A stretch of 64,000 bases of DNA from Botrytis cinerea B05.10 (lineage: Eukaryota > Ascomycota > Leotiomycetes > Helotiales > Sclerotiniaceae). How positions within the stretch are numbered: position 1 is the first letter of the stretch; every line of letters begins with the position of its first letter. Shown here one piece after another: positions 1 to 12,971 of the stretch. The translations under genes and the position numbers were made by a program. The notes below the pieces were generated by a model that worked only from the letters and a program-made list of their open reading frames with translations, was not told the origin of the DNA and made no database searches. The stretch spans positions 248,001-312,000 of the forward strand of contig NC_037316.1 in the NCBI RefSeq assembly GCF_000143535.2, written 5' to 3'.

Positions 1-294
1 CCCGGTTGATCCGTTGACTTTGACTGGTAAACTCTCCTGCAATTCTTGAAGCGCCGAAGATAGAGAACCGACGAGATTACAACATATACACCCGTTGAGC
101 ATTTCCCGCACGGAAGTTATGGAGGATGAAGAAGCAAGCTGGGAATCGACAGCGAGATCTCCGAACTCATTTTTGAGAAGAGCGAGACGGTAGGAGGGGT
201 TGAGGGCGTGCAGTTGTGGGAGAAGGTTGAGGATTAGAGTTGTTTTCCCTGAGCCGAGGAAGCCGGTAAGAATCGTTATGGGGATTGGCGACAT
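1..294 (-). CDS. CobW/Zng1-type metal-chaperone GTPase, N-terminal part (runs off left edge)
   Basis: The first 98 codons read from ATG at 294 down to the window edge with no stop. Seen in the sequence: a Walker A P-loop GFLGSGKTT at residues 11-19 and a CxCC motif (Cys69, Cys71, Cys72) in the context MLNGCICC. That pair of motifs is the hallmark of the COG0523/CobW family, which includes eukaryotic ZNG1/CBWD. Family members hydrolyse GTP and deliver a metal such as zinc to client enzymes in the cytosol. The switch regions and C-terminal CobW_C domain lie outside the window, so the subfamily cannot be fixed. The ATG is the only one placing the P-loop at the usual distance from the N-terminus. 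Confidence 0.9.
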   Translation of the reverse strand, partial: MSPIPITILTGFLGSGKTTLILNLLPQLHALNPSYRLALLKNEFGDLAVDSQLASSSSITSVREMLNGCICCNLVGSLSSALQELQESLPVKVNGSTG

Positions 295-3200
295 GGTGGG
301 AGGACTTGAAGATCGAATTGAAGAGGGGTGGTGAGATTCGTGGTAATTTAGAGTTGCGGTGGTGCTGTGCTGGTGATAATTGGGATGTGGATGGAGGGGT
401 AGTGATGGGTGGAGGGGCACTTGGGGAAAAGAAATTCTCTTATCGCTTATCGCTTCAGTGATTGTCATTTATTAACCTTTCATCTTCATATTGGTGTATC
501 CATACTAATAATCCACCAGACCAGACCAGCCATTTGTTGAAGGACAAGCTCCGACTTTGAAGCCGCCCTTCATTTTCGTGAAATACATATCCTTCGTCAT
601 CGCCGCTGGTTTAGAACACTATCGCCAACATTGCTATGCTTCATCAATTGGAGAGAACAGCTGAAAGTCCAGTTGACCCTCCACTTAATCACAATCCTCC
701 ATCCATTGCCGCCCCTCTTTCTCCCGCAGCCAATGCTTCACGAGGTGCGAGCGGATCGCCCTGAATTCCAGTGACTTGGTACAAAATACATACTCAAGTG
801 CCGTCACATCTACTCTATCTGGGCGTCTGACACGATTTACGATCATTGGACCTAAAAGTCTCCGAGAATGTTTCGAATAGAGCGCGGGCACGGGAGTCTT
901 ACGGCTTCTTACCACGAAACCACGACGGCGGAGATGAGCTCCAGCTGCTGGCACTCACCACGAATTCATGTTACTACCCGTGCAAAACTCGACTGGGGAA
1001 CACAGCATTGATCGATTGCGTGTTTTCTTATTTTATTTTATTTTTGGCTTGGCAGTTTGTTGAGACTCTTGCCTCCAAGGGTGTCAGGCGAGAATCATGA
1101 CATGATGCGAGATCCTGACGGCGTAGGTAGTTAGCTGCATGAGAAGTTTTGCGAGCAGCGAGCTTATGGAGTAAGCCTTACAAGTAGAGAAAGGTCTGAG
1201 CCATTTATTCGTCGATCTCCCCATGAAGTAATTTCCACATGTCCACTTAGGTACAGATCATAGCATCAAAACTTGTTTAGTATCTTATCTTTTTCTCCGA
1301 CGTAGGATTGGACGTGCAACCATCTTTGCGTGGATGTCTATTTCCTCAACTCACCGCAGACATGTGTGCGTGAGGGTGTAACACTGCACGACTGCACGAT
1401 ACCGCGTCATGCAGGAGAACGATTCAGGTACAAGTCAAGGGCATGGCTCGAAAACCAATGGAGAAAACATACTGGCACCCCATTGAGAATTGAATCCTTG
1501 TATGTGCCGCGGAGTTGTTGACGCTGATGTTATCCCCAAGCTCTTCCTGAGTCCGTAGGAATATGAATCAATTGAATCGTTGAGAGTAAGCGGCTGACAG
1601 AAAGAGCTATTGCCGCCCCTTTTACATCATGATCACCGGTTTATGTGTTGGAGTGAGGGGCTCATGATATCGGATGGTGTCCTTGCCGCCGGTTGTTGCA
1701 ACGCTTCACGGACATTTGCTTGGAGCAGTTTTTGGCCATGTCGAAGCTCAACAATGCTGCACTGCACGTATTAACGAATGATGTCCACATACCCCTCGAT
1801 AAGATATTGGGAAAGCCTATCGTTGATTGAAGGTTGTCCTATGTGAGATGCTGTGTTCTTGAACTAGATGTGCGTGCAATGATTCGTATGTGTGATTATC
1901 CCAATTGCGGAAAACACCAGCCACATTCCAATCCCACCCAAAAGCAAAAGGATCAAGAAGCTCATTTCGGCCATCACCCAGCCAAGGCTCGGATCGTGGA
2001 ACAATCCTTTTCACGATTCCATTGAGGCTTCTTAACAAGAATATCGAAAGAGACATCGTCACAATCTTGATCGTATACTCCTAATGTCACGCTCGCAGGA
2101 TGAGATGCCACTCATAGGATTTCCCCAGGGGAACTTCGTCGTGAATACTCGGCCAAGTAGAGTTAAGATCTATTCCAGGGAAAGACAGGGAGCAGCAAAT
2201 GCCAAAGAGATTTCTTTTTGCTGGTTCATCCGAATTGTGATAGATCGCTTTGCATAGATTGCTTCCTTATTCTTATCGGAAGGTTGTTTCTCAAGGCCGG
2301 ACCGTACGGGAGGCGAAGAGGACTCACGGAGGACAATAATCTAAAATTGCAACTTCGACATCACCATGATTTTCTAGCCTGATAGACCACGGCCATATAG
2401 ATAGTACATATTTCGAAACGGGAAAAGCTTAAGAGCAGATCATTGTATCCACTCGATTTTCACGAGGTTAAATTAAAAGCGCCCTCAGGGGGGGAAGGAC
2501 GGAAAAGAAAAGTCTGCCCCTGGGTCGAGACGGTTGATTGGTGAGCGTTCTCGCGATGTTTGTATGGGAGGGGATGGATCTAGACTTTTTGACTGGGGTT
2601 GCCGTTTCAAAACCATAAACTAAACGCCACGCAGCCGAGTTAGTTCGGAATGGACATGGCTTTTTGGTCAATGACTCCAAGGAATCTATCTGTATTTGAT
2701 CATTGATGCCCCTGCAGACGGTTTGCCCCTTCTTGATATCTGGTCCACCGAGATAGCCCCCAATGGCTAGCTAACCCGGACGTCAGGAACGAGAAACCAA
2801 CGAATTTCCCTCTCCCGACGATGCGTCCACCCTTGACACTACACTTCCATATGGCTTCCTACTTCCCTAGCTATGGTCTCTTTCTTTCGCACTCCCTCCC
2901 AAATGTTTCATTGACTAGCCGGTCATGTTGGAACCCGTTGCTTTAATTCTTTAATTCTTGGATAGCGAATGGGAATCATCCGTGGGGAGATAGATCCGTG
3001 TCACTCTATCCAGTTTCCCCTGCATCCCCATTCTGGGCTGAGTCTTTTTCACCTTAATCTTCCTTCATACATGTGCTAGCGCATCTTCATATGATTTCCC
3101 GCGTTGAGGTGGGTAGCACTGCATATTGTAAGAGACTACAGGTCAGAGTCATATAATATAAGATTCCATACTTTTCCGTATGATGCTTCTTTTTCTCACC

Positions 3201-3492
3201 CTCTTTTGAAGCTTCTTCTCAACACACTTTCGTACTTTTGTACACCACATTCATTTATTCGTTCTCTGCGTACTAGTCATTCCTTCATTTGCTATTCTGT
3301 TGATACAGAATCTTCTATTCCATCAAACACCAATTGAGGCCAGTCACTCTTGTGTTTCCCGTTCACTTTTCAACAATCCTTCAGCTTGCAAAGCAGTCAG
3401 TCACCTTACAGATATCAGCACCATCAGACTTGGATACATTTCAAAGTACATATTCTACAATCAAACTCTTCATTGACACTCACTCCGCCATT
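295..3492. other. Gene-free interval with no supported gene
   Basis: The longest open frames are under 90 codons, overlap on both strands and show no recognisable motif or plausible splice partners. The left end holds the promoter of the CobW-type gene. The right end (about 3.1-3.49 kb) is pyrimidine-rich with a TATA-like stretch near 3150 and is presumably the promoter and 5' leader of the DUF1996-WSC gene. I see no transposon ends or tRNA here. Confidence 0.5.
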
Positions 3493-5514
3493 ATGGTTTT
3501 CTCAACATTGGCCCTCGTGGGCACATTCGCCGCTTCGGCCACTGCATACTCTGCAACTGCAAGAACTTTCGCTGTCAACCATTTCTATGGAACGGGACCT
3601 CTTCTCACCGCCCGTATAGATCCAATCATCAACCCAGGAACTGTTGGATCACACGTTCATACGATTCAAGGAGGCAGTGCCTTTGGTATGACTATGGGGG
3701 ATACCACTGCTTTGGATGATTCTAACTGCACTTCCTCGCTTGTCAAGAATGACAAGAGCAACTATTGGACTCCTTCATTATATTTTGTCGATCCCAAAGA
3801 TGCATCCAATATTACAGCCGTACCTATGTTCTACATGAACGTTTACTATTTGTGAGTGACGAATTTCATACATTTCCAATAGACATGCTAATATATCCAA
3901 AGCTTTGAGCCCACTACCGACAAGATTACCGCTTTCCAACCTGGTCATCGAATGGTAGTTGGAAACCCAGCTCTTCGTACGCCTCCAGCAGGAGGCGGAG
4001 CATCTATCGTCGATTATAAGCTCGGAACACCCCAACCAGTCCAAGTTACCTGCCCACGTAGCAATTATGATGTTCCATCTTACCCCGCAGACTCAGATGG
4101 ATTACACGGAGTAGGAATCCAGGACCCGCAAAACAAGGGAGCAGGTGTTGGATTTCCAGATCAAGAGTGTGATGGAGTTGCTTCACCAATGCGTCTCGAT
4201 GCTCACTTTCCTTCATGTTACAACCCTGCTGCTGGATTGACGGATTATAAGACAAACATGGATTGGCCTACAGATGGAAATTGTCCAGAGGGCTGGATTC
4301 ACACTCCTCATATTTTCTATGAGGTTTATTACAATACTCCTCTCTTTGCAGATCAATGGACCCCGGGTCAAGGAAAACAACCTTTTGTTCTTGCTAATGG
4401 AGACCCAACTGGTTATTCATTCCATGCTGACTTTGTAAGTTGTCATCTTCTCGAGCAAAATGTATTCAATATACTAATATATTCATAGATCTCGGGTTGG
4501 GATGTAGAAACTCTCCAGCAAATCATCGATAACTGCGACGCAGGTGATAGCGGTATGGATAAATGCCCAGGTCTCATTGGTGGGCTCAATGATCCACAAA
4601 CATCCTGCACTATCAAATCACCAATTAATGAAATTGTTTCCGGGTCTATGTCTATCTTGCCAGGTAGCAATCCACTTGGAAAATGGGGCGCTGGTGTTGC
4701 CAGTGTAGCTTCTTCCGTCGTCGCATCTGCTACTTCTGGTATTGTTTCTCAAGCTTCTTCAGTAGCTGTTGGTGCTTCTTCAGCTGTCTCTTCTGCTGTA
4801 GCTGGTGCTTCATCAGTTGCTGCTTCCGTATCAAATGTTGCATCATCTGTATTAGGGGATGCTACATCTGCAGCAAGTATTTCCATCCCAAGCATCTCTC
4901 TACCTCTCTACCAAGCAACACCTTCAGACTCAGCCCAGCATTCTCAAACCCATACCCGCAACGGTGCGTCCACAAAGGTCGCAGCAGCATCATCAGCCGC
5001 TAGCGAGGTCGTATCTTCCAGGGTCATCACATCCGGAGGTCAAGTAATTACATCCATCGTCACCGTTCACGCTTCCACACTCATCTACAAAACCGTTTCG
5101 GTCACAGCAGGTCAAGTTCTTCCTACCGGGTCTAGCGTCTCTTCCAGCACTCCAGCTGCTATCTCCGGATATTCATATGCTGGTTGTTACGCAGATCAAG
5201 AATCAAATCGCGCGCTTTCTGGCGTCACATTTGCTGATGTGGGAGTGGGTGCTGTTTCTAGCACAGCTTGCGTGGCTTATTGTGAAGGAAAGGGATATAG
5301 TGTTGCGGGAACTGAATATGGAGGACAGTGTTTCTGTGGACAAAATTTACCTAGTCAGACATTGAATGCTAGTGAGTGTGTCATGGCTTGCGAGGGAGAT
5401 GCAAATGAGATTTGTGGTGGTTCGTTGGCGTTAAGTGTTTATTCTAAAAGTGGCGCGAGTAAGAAGGAAAAGAGAAGTTCGAGACATTTGCATAGACATG
5501 TGCAGAGGAATTAG
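3493..5514 (+). CDS. Secreted DUF1996 protein with Ser/Ala-rich linker and C-terminal WSC domain
   Basis: Three exons (3493-3851, 3903-4434, 4489-5514) give 638 residues. The introns are 51 and 54 nt and join in frame. Residues 1-19 form a signal peptide that ends after the ATA of SATAYS. A DUF1996 domain follows (about 25-330), recognisable by VNHFYGTGPLLTARIDPI, the GSHVHTIQGG and H-rich turn, DCPEGWIHTPHIF-like and HADF segments. Residues 365-515 are a low-complexity Ser/Ala/Val linker likely to be O-glycosylated. Residues 523-615 form a WSC domain with the expected eight-cysteine pattern (AGCYAD, CVAYCEGKGY, QCFCGQ, CVMACEGDANEICGG). WSC domains bind glycans, so a cell-wall or extracellular carbohydrate role is likely. 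The catalytic role of DUF1996 is not established. The basic C-terminal tail after the WSC domain carries no GPI signal. Confidence 0.92.
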
Positions 5515-5652
5515 ACTGGTGTCTAGCGATCATTATCTCGGTTACATTTGGAATATTCGGGAAGTGGATGAATCTGCATCTTACAGGTGCCGGAGCTGGG
5601 TGGTATGGAGGAAGCACAAACAAACATAAACTTCGTTCTCGCAAGGCGAGCC

Positions 5653-5691
5653 TTTTTTTTTTTTTTTTTCTTCTTCTTCTTCTTCTTCTTT
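5653..5691. repeat. T-tract followed by (CTT)n microsatellite
   Basis: A run of about 17 T is followed by about seven CTT units. It lies 140 nt downstream of the DUF1996-WSC stop codon, in what is probably its 3' untranslated or terminator region. Confidence 0.85.
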
Positions 5692-6453
5692 GAACAAACT
5701 TTAGAGTCATTGGAAGCAATTTGTTAGGATAGACAATTCTTTTTGATATCTCGAACAATCAAGTCTTCTCAACTCATCGTTTTTTATGGATAGTAGGCTT
5801 GGATCTGAGATTGAGATTGAGATTTAGTTACGAGATTTAGTTACGAGATATGAGATATGGATGGTAGTTATGAAATCTATGATTTGATGATCTTTTGATT
5901 ATATTATACGGATACTAATAAGTTATGTCATCACTTGGTATTATTTTTGATTTGTGATGTCTTGTGTGTCTATGTTGTATCTGTGTTTTTGGAATGGGAT
6001 GGGATGGGATGAGATGAGATGAGATGGTGGTTTTCGTGGGGGGAGGAGAGGGGAGTGTTTGGTGCTGCATCTTTCGAGTAGATTCATCATGGGGGTGTAT
6101 GGGGGTTTATTATATGCTATGTGATGTGAGCGTATGAGAATGATTGTGTGATATGAGAATATGATAATATGTGAAGGTACGTAAGTAAGAGAGTGACTGT
6201 GTGATATATATATCACAACCGGAAAGACGCAACCTGAGAGATCGATCCACCATATTTTCAATTCTTAGCATGGAGCATTGAGCATTTATAACTTAATTAT
6301 TTCTTCCGCCAGATTGATCACAAAGGAGATCGATTTTCTACTCTTCCTCTTTTGACTCTTTCTGTTTATGTTTCTGTTTCTGTTTACTATTCGTACGCTT
6401 TTGTGTCCCGAGTGTGTATGTAGGTTGCCTCGTCTTGTTTTTGTCTGGCTGTG

Positions 6454-6486
<33 letters not shown>

Positions 6487-6543
6487 GTAGAATGATTCAT
6501 TCGATTGGTTTTATGATTATTTGGATTGGCTGTAGTGTATATT

Positions 6544-6578
<35 letters not shown>

Positions 6579-6781
6579 AAAGACTTTTTTTTTTCGTATG
6601 CTTATGCTTATGCTTATGCTTGGGTGATCTCTCTATCTAGATATAGCTAGTTATCTATGTATGTATGTATGTATGTATGTATCAACTTTTGTTCTTTTGC
6701 AATGTGAATTAGGATAATCACACGAGTTGCAATTCATTATCATCATCATCATCATCATAATAATAATAATAATAATAATAT
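6454..6781. repeat. Cluster of microsatellites (ATT, TATATG, TATGCT, ATGT, ATC, AAT)
   Basis: Six different short tandem repeats are packed into 330 nt: (ATT)n at 6454-6486, (TATATG)n around 6537-6578, (TATGCT)n around 6597-6620, (ATGT)n around 6657-6681, then (ATC)n passing directly into (AAT)n at 6738-6781. Short open frames crossing them, rich in Tyr, are artefacts of the repeats. Confidence 0.85.
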
Positions 6782-6885
6782 CAATTGAGATGATCGTAGG
6801 TAGGGGTCGAAGAAAAGAAGAAGAAGTAAAAAAAAAAGAGGCGGGAGTTATGAAGAGTTTTCTCTGTGTAATTATCTAAACTCTT

Positions 6886-6926
6886 ACTTTCCCTTCCCTT
6901 CCCTTCCCTTCCCTTCCCTTCCCCTC
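6886..6926. repeat. (TTCCC)n pentanucleotide repeat
   Basis: About seven consecutive TTCCC units. It is not telomeric: the filamentous-fungal telomere repeat is TTAGGG/CCCTAA. Confidence 0.8.
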
Positions 6927-7261
6927 CTAATCGCAAAATTCCTAAATGAATAAACTGATATATCTGTGCAATACTCACTCTCATATTTGATATCAATATC
7001 AATATCAATATCGATCTTTCAAAAGCGATCTTCTGAATTGTGGTCAGGCCCCACTGACGTAGTAAGATCCTGGTTTGGAATATGATGTAATAGTAGTGGT
7101 GGGATTTTGGAGATGTTGAGGCGAGCTTAAGGGGTTGTGGGGGGAGGGGGGGGGGTTAGATTTGATTTTTTTTATTTAATGCTGGGTGGATGTTAATTGG
7201 GTGGGAGAAGGAGGAGGAGAAGGAGGAGAGGTGGATGGATTGATGGATTGATATGCGAAAT

Positions 7262-7306
7262 GAGAGGAGAAGAAGTGAGAGGAGAAGAAGTGAGAGGAGA
7301 AGAAGT
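7262..7306. repeat. Three perfect copies of a 15-bp purine repeat
   Basis: GAGAGGAGAAGAAGT occurs three times head to tail at 7262, 7277 and 7292. It sits next to further GGA-rich purine sequence at 7203-7230, so the strand is asymmetrically purine-rich over about 100 nt. Confidence 0.9.
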
Positions 7307-10300
7307 GAGCTTGGGATACGATTTGGGTATTGTGTTGAAATATAGAGATATGGTGACAGAAATGCGATGTAGAAAATAGTCTGATATTTACTAGAGTATT
7401 TGTGAAAGTCCTGGATAGATGATATATATATATATATATATAATAATAAGTGCCCAATAGTTTTCCTTTCACATCATATTTCGAAACAATCCCCGCGCGA
7501 AATCATACTCATCTGAGTATTTGAATCAAAGCGGGTATTCATCTATTCATCTATTCATCTATTCATTCACCTATTCATCCACAACCACAACCACAGCCAC
7601 AATTCCATCTTCATATCACACGCTTTCCCAGCTCCCATTTCCAGATAGATCGATAGATAGACCGACAGCATCGAGTCCCAGATATCGAATAGAGATCGAG
7701 ATATCCCTACAAGCTCGCTAAATTACAATTCAAACATCGCTGATCATTATTAGTATTAAAAAAACCCAATGATTTCTTTAACAAATGGTTGGCTCCTTGT
7801 GTGGAAATCACGCCGCGCCGTCGTGCCAAAATGGGAGTTTGTGAGCCAAAAAGAATATGTAGATAGTGCTACCGGAACACTGATGACTGGAGGGACAATA
7901 TTTTGCTATAAATATGAGTGAGGTGATGGGAAAGATGTACTCGAATCCATATTCGCGTGTATATATACACACGAGAAAGAATACTTTAGTAAACTCCATG
8001 CGCATGGAGTCCCCCTTGCTATCCAAAGAAAATAAATCTATACACTTATATATATAGATCTGAGAAATCTATAATACGATAATCCCACATACGAGTAACG
8101 AAGATCATGAGACTTTCTATTCCAGACCCACGAAATAAACACACACGTGATACTTTCTGTGATATGCTAACTATAAGATTATAAATAACTCAATGATAGA
8201 TAGATAGTCACCTTACCTCATTAGCAGAATAGCACCTCACATCTCCAAGAAAATGGATAAATACGGAGTTGATGTATAAAGTATAAAGTATAAAGTACAA
8301 AGTGTCTACTTCCATAGGGCAAGAAACACCCCAAACCCCATAGCCGAAGCATGGATAAATCGATCATTCCATCGCTCCACGCTCCAAAAAACTCAAAGAT
8401 AAAAATGATCAAGTCCGCCCTCGCTCGCTACGCTACGCTACATTACCAAGACACTTTCCATCCATCCGCTGTCACGCAACCTCAACTGTCTCGTCGCGCA
8501 AATCTTACACATACCCTATCTCGATTCTCCATCGAACCAAAACCAAAAACAAAAACAAAATTCACCACTATCTCTTCATAATCAAATGAGTTAAATAACT
8601 CATAACTCATAACTCATAACTCATAGTACCAGCAACCCGCACACAGCGAAATAAACACATCAATCACCCCGCCCATCGAAATGAACATTTTCCGAGGTAT
8701 GCCAGTAACATAACTTCACTCTATGCAGTATATACAGCACTAAACATAACCATGCTATTCCAAGAAGTTTTTTTTTACATTCTTCCATGAGAGAAATTCC
8801 AAAAGAATAATAATCTGTTTTCGAACTCGAAAATGAAAATCAAGTCTTGTCATGTCAGCCATCACCTACCACCACAGACCCCAGACTTACTGTATATTTC
8901 TACTACAATCCAAACAGACTCATGTCGAACTGATATCCAAATAAGTCTTCACCATTTCTTCCCTGATCCTAATACCCTCCCCCCAAAAGACTTTCATTCA
9001 ACACCATCCAAGAACATAAATGCATTCACAAACAAATTTCTACCAAGTTCCAACCCAAAACAGATATTTGAAAACCAAAAAACTTCATGATGCTGAGAGC
9101 GAGATACTCAACACTTTTGACTTCATCCACACTCTCAAATGCATGATGATAGATATACTTCCTAGCCCTATCGCAGGATCCGATAGAAAGGAGTTTTGGC
9201 TGGATAGGGATAGGGGTATAATACTATACTAACTGCCCCATAAAAAAATCAATTTGTTGCATATCTGAAAATTGATCACTTTGAGCTTGCTCACGTACGT
9301 TAGTAAAGAGCAGAGAAATTAAAATGATTCCTCTATCGACGTGTGCGGATAAAATTTCAGATATGTAACAAATGTCCTTCCAATACTGAGATAGGCATGC
9401 TGTTTTATTACCATGCCCATACAGCTTCTCTCCTTCCTCCAAGATTATATCGATATCTTGATTGATATCGTGTACAGCAATGGAAATATTATGTAGCTGG
9501 CGCATCATGTATTTTAGAAATTTTAAAGTGTATCAGAGCAAACCCCAGATGCAGGATGGGATAAACACATTGCACAACTTTGGGCATGGCTACGATATTA
9601 TGAGATGCAGTTATTAATGATAGTGGGTTGAGATGTATAGCGACTTCACAAGACAACGTTTTGATTCATCCACAAGGAATATTGCCTTGTCTTGTGTTTG
9701 CAAGTAATTCAATACCCTGTAAGTATTTGCCCAAAGAGGATTTACAGAAAGATTGTGATGTTCTTGTTGTCCATAGATGGATTTTACTTTGAATTTGAAT
9801 TTCTTGTGATGTCGGATTGAGCTATGGAGTATGTACTAATACTAATACAAACAATAATGCTAATGGATTACATACGAAACCACTCGCAATCTGGGCTTGT
9901 GTGTGTATGATGGAATGCCATGAATTCAGTATAAAGCAGTACACTAGATATGTGGGTGGAATAGTGTTGCGTGGAGAACGATTCCTTCGAGACAGATATC
10001 ACTTGGATCTAATCTCAAATGTGTATTGTAACTATGAAGGCAAAAGAGTAAGAGGGGTACCATACGAAAGGGTCTCCTCGATACAATTTCCGCTTTGCTG
10101 GTCACACTAATGCCCAATTGAACTTTGGGGCAGTATTCTCAAAGTTTATACATGTGTACGAGAATGCAGGCTGAAGTCAAATGAATGTACGATATTTGTT
10201 CACTTGGTAAGCTTGCCCTATACTTGAACGACACGCAATTGTCATGCCATATCTATCATAACAAGGGGTAAACTTGATAAGCCAATGCTAATTGACTAGA

Positions 10301-11240
10301 TATAATCTATATCAGATTGGTAACTTGTTGAGAAAAGACAAAATGTGGCCAATATCAGAATTGAAGTCTTTCATTTGATACGTGAATATGCAAAACCCAT
10401 GCGAGTACTTGGGTAGTTTCTAAAGTGTGAAGGTGCCGGCATCCTAGAAACAAAATGATCGAATGGAAATGTTTACCGTGATTGCTCATCTGTACACTTA
10501 AGCCTCGATGATCGCGTGTGTGCGCGGGATTGGAAACACTCGCTCTTTGATACATGTGGTTTAATATGAGGGGCAAGATGAATGTGTGATACAAATCATA
10601 ACAGGAGAGATCTTTTGAAACCAAACAAATCAAATGGAAAGGGAAATTCCGAGAAGATGTAATCCAAATTGCCAACACAACCCGTATTTGCTTTCACGGT
10701 GATAGTTTGAAGCGTGCCATCATCAATAAAGCCAAAGTTTCTTGATCGTCTCAAGGTTTAAGTCTTATGATGTTATTGGATACTGGAGGATTTCCAAGTT
10801 TTCGTCCATCCATGGTGCACTAGGTACTTTTTGTAAGGGTGTAAAAAGTGTATGCATGCAGCGATATGTACCCCATGTCAGGGATTCCTCTTGAGTCTTT
10901 GTCTGACGTTGTTGGAACGTTGGGTTGCTTTCTTTCCATCTCTTTGGGAGAGAATGGATGGTATCTCGAATCGTAAAGACGTATCTGGAGCATCGGGACC
11001 CTTTCTGCGGATCAGTCGCAGATACATGCAAAGACGTGATTTTGATTCATGTCATGTCATGCCATGTTGTGTTGTGTCGACAAGTTCAGACGATCAGGTG
11101 ATCGCTGGAAGGAAAAGGAAAAGGAAAAGGAAAATGAACATGAACATGATTGCCCGCGCCACGAGAGCCAACCTATGAGAGTGTGCGATATCGGCGATAA
11201 GGTTATCGGTGAATGTTAAAGTGTCCTCCGACCTCGTAAA

Positions 11241-11296
11241 GCGTGAAAGCGTGAAAGCGTGAAAGCGTGAAAGCGTGAAAGCGTGAAAGCGTGGAA
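11241..11296. repeat. (GCGTGAAA)n octanucleotide repeat
   Basis: Six perfect GCGTGAAA units are followed by one imperfect unit (GCGTGGAA). It lies 1.7 kb upstream of the ATG1 start codon. Confidence 0.9.
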
Positions 11297-12971
11297 GCAT
11301 ACCGGTACTCGCTCCTCTCTCGTTCCTCTCTCGTGCTTGGCTATGCGACCGACCTACCTTTGATCGGAAGCGTTCTGTGGGGGAATCCTTGAAAGGGAAA
11401 TGTGGTTGGCTCTCAAGGTCAAAGGGGAGATGTTTATTTAAGGGTCCAGCCAACCAGGGTCAAAGGGCAAAAGGACGAACGCATGTGATCAATGCTGCAT
11501 GAATGAAGGAGATGGGATGGGGCGGTGGAAATGGATGGGGCGATGAAGATGAAGATGAAGATGAAGATGAGATAGATCACGCTCGCAGGTATCAGATTTG
11601 TTGGGAACGACTTCAGAAACAATAGAAGCTCTGTAGATGTAGATGTAGATGTTGATGGAAATGATACATGTACCAGGACTATCGACGGCGAGGGCGATTG
11701 ATCCAGCATCAGAATGAATGAACGTCCACCCATGTTCTCCCTTGTCGTCTCTCGTGATTAGAATCGGCATCGGCATTTAATCTAAAATACAATGGCTGAT
11801 GACTTTAGATTGCATGTGGGAAGTATCTACGATGTATACATGTATGTGTGTATGATTAGCATCAACAGGATCAATAGTATCAATAGTATCAATACGCTTC
11901 TTTCTTCTTTCTTCTTCTTCTTCCTTCACTCTTCACTACCAGCCTTCACTCAACACACACTTGCCTCATTCGAAGTGAAGTGAAGTATCGTGTTAGCGGC
12001 ACAAGTTTCATCCAAAATGGTATAGCGCCAGCAGATAATGAATGATAATCAATGATAAGACCTTTTGCATTTCGATATCACGAGTGCGATTCCTCTTGAA
12101 TGACTGACTGACTGACTGACTGAGTGACTGACTTTGATCAAAGTACTTTGCAACGACAACACGAACAACAGCAAGACTCACCAGATTACAATAAATCTTT
12201 CTTCTCTGTCTATTTATTTCTTACCTCTCTCTCTCTCCTTACAAATCACATTATTCCCGACTCTCTTACACTGCCTTACTTCGACCGTACTAGGTTCCTC
12301 CTACACCTGCCTACCGATTCACACGCAATACGCCATACCTACACATCCTTACACAATCATCAATATCATATCATACATCTTCCTGCTCCGACATATAAAT
12401 TCCTTCTCAAAAACACTTTACTAGATTGTACCAAGCCGCCTTCCTACTTTCAATTGCAATACCTCAAGAGGAAACGGCTTTTATCGAATCATTAACTTGA
12501 GCTCGGCAGATCTATCTCCAAACAGCCTTTCGTTATCCTAACCTCGACAATAGCCAGCCAACCAGCCAACCGGGTACCAATAATCGCTCTCCGCCATCGA
12601 TATCGTACAACATACGAGCCGCATATCCCTTTCTCCCTTCTGTCTTCTATCTTTCTGCCGTATTCCTTGGAGAGACCTTGGCCGTTTCCTTCAAGGCTTG
12701 CCAATAACTACCGAGGGCGCGCATACAAGCAAGCTCAACTTCGCTACTGTTACCTAACATATCTCCATCGTCGTACAACCTCCTCATTCTAACCCTTCTA
12801 AATACGTACAACTTCAACCATCTCTTCATTTTATCAAAGCGACCATAAGTGTGTCGATGCAGACGATTATTCCATCAAGGATATTGCCTCTTTCGAGTCG
12901 TTGAGCCGAGGGGAGGATCTTTCAAGGAACTGAGAAGGATATTATACCTTCCTGAGTAAACAATCGCAATC

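Larger units (their letters stand above)
5515..12971. other. 7.4-kb gene-free, microsatellite-rich interval upstream of ATG1
   Basis: No open frame longer than about 123 codons occurs, and the longer ones are translations of simple repeats. The interval holds many tandem repeats: T-tract/CTT near 5653, ATT near 6454, TATATG near 6537, TATGCT near 6597, ATGT near 6657, ATC/AAT near 6738, TTCCC near 6890, a G-tract near 7145, TA near 7420, ATTCATCT near 7540, an ACTCATA-type repeat near 8600, GCGTGAAA near 11241 and GACT near 12100. The last kilobase is pyrimidine-rich and probably promoter plus 5' leader of ATG1. A noncoding transcript cannot be excluded from sequence alone. Confidence 0.5.

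Noticed and set aside
6886..6926. Possible telomere-like repeat (TTCCC)n and (CCCTTT)n
   Set aside because: The units do not match the fungal telomere repeat, and housekeeping genes lie on both sides.
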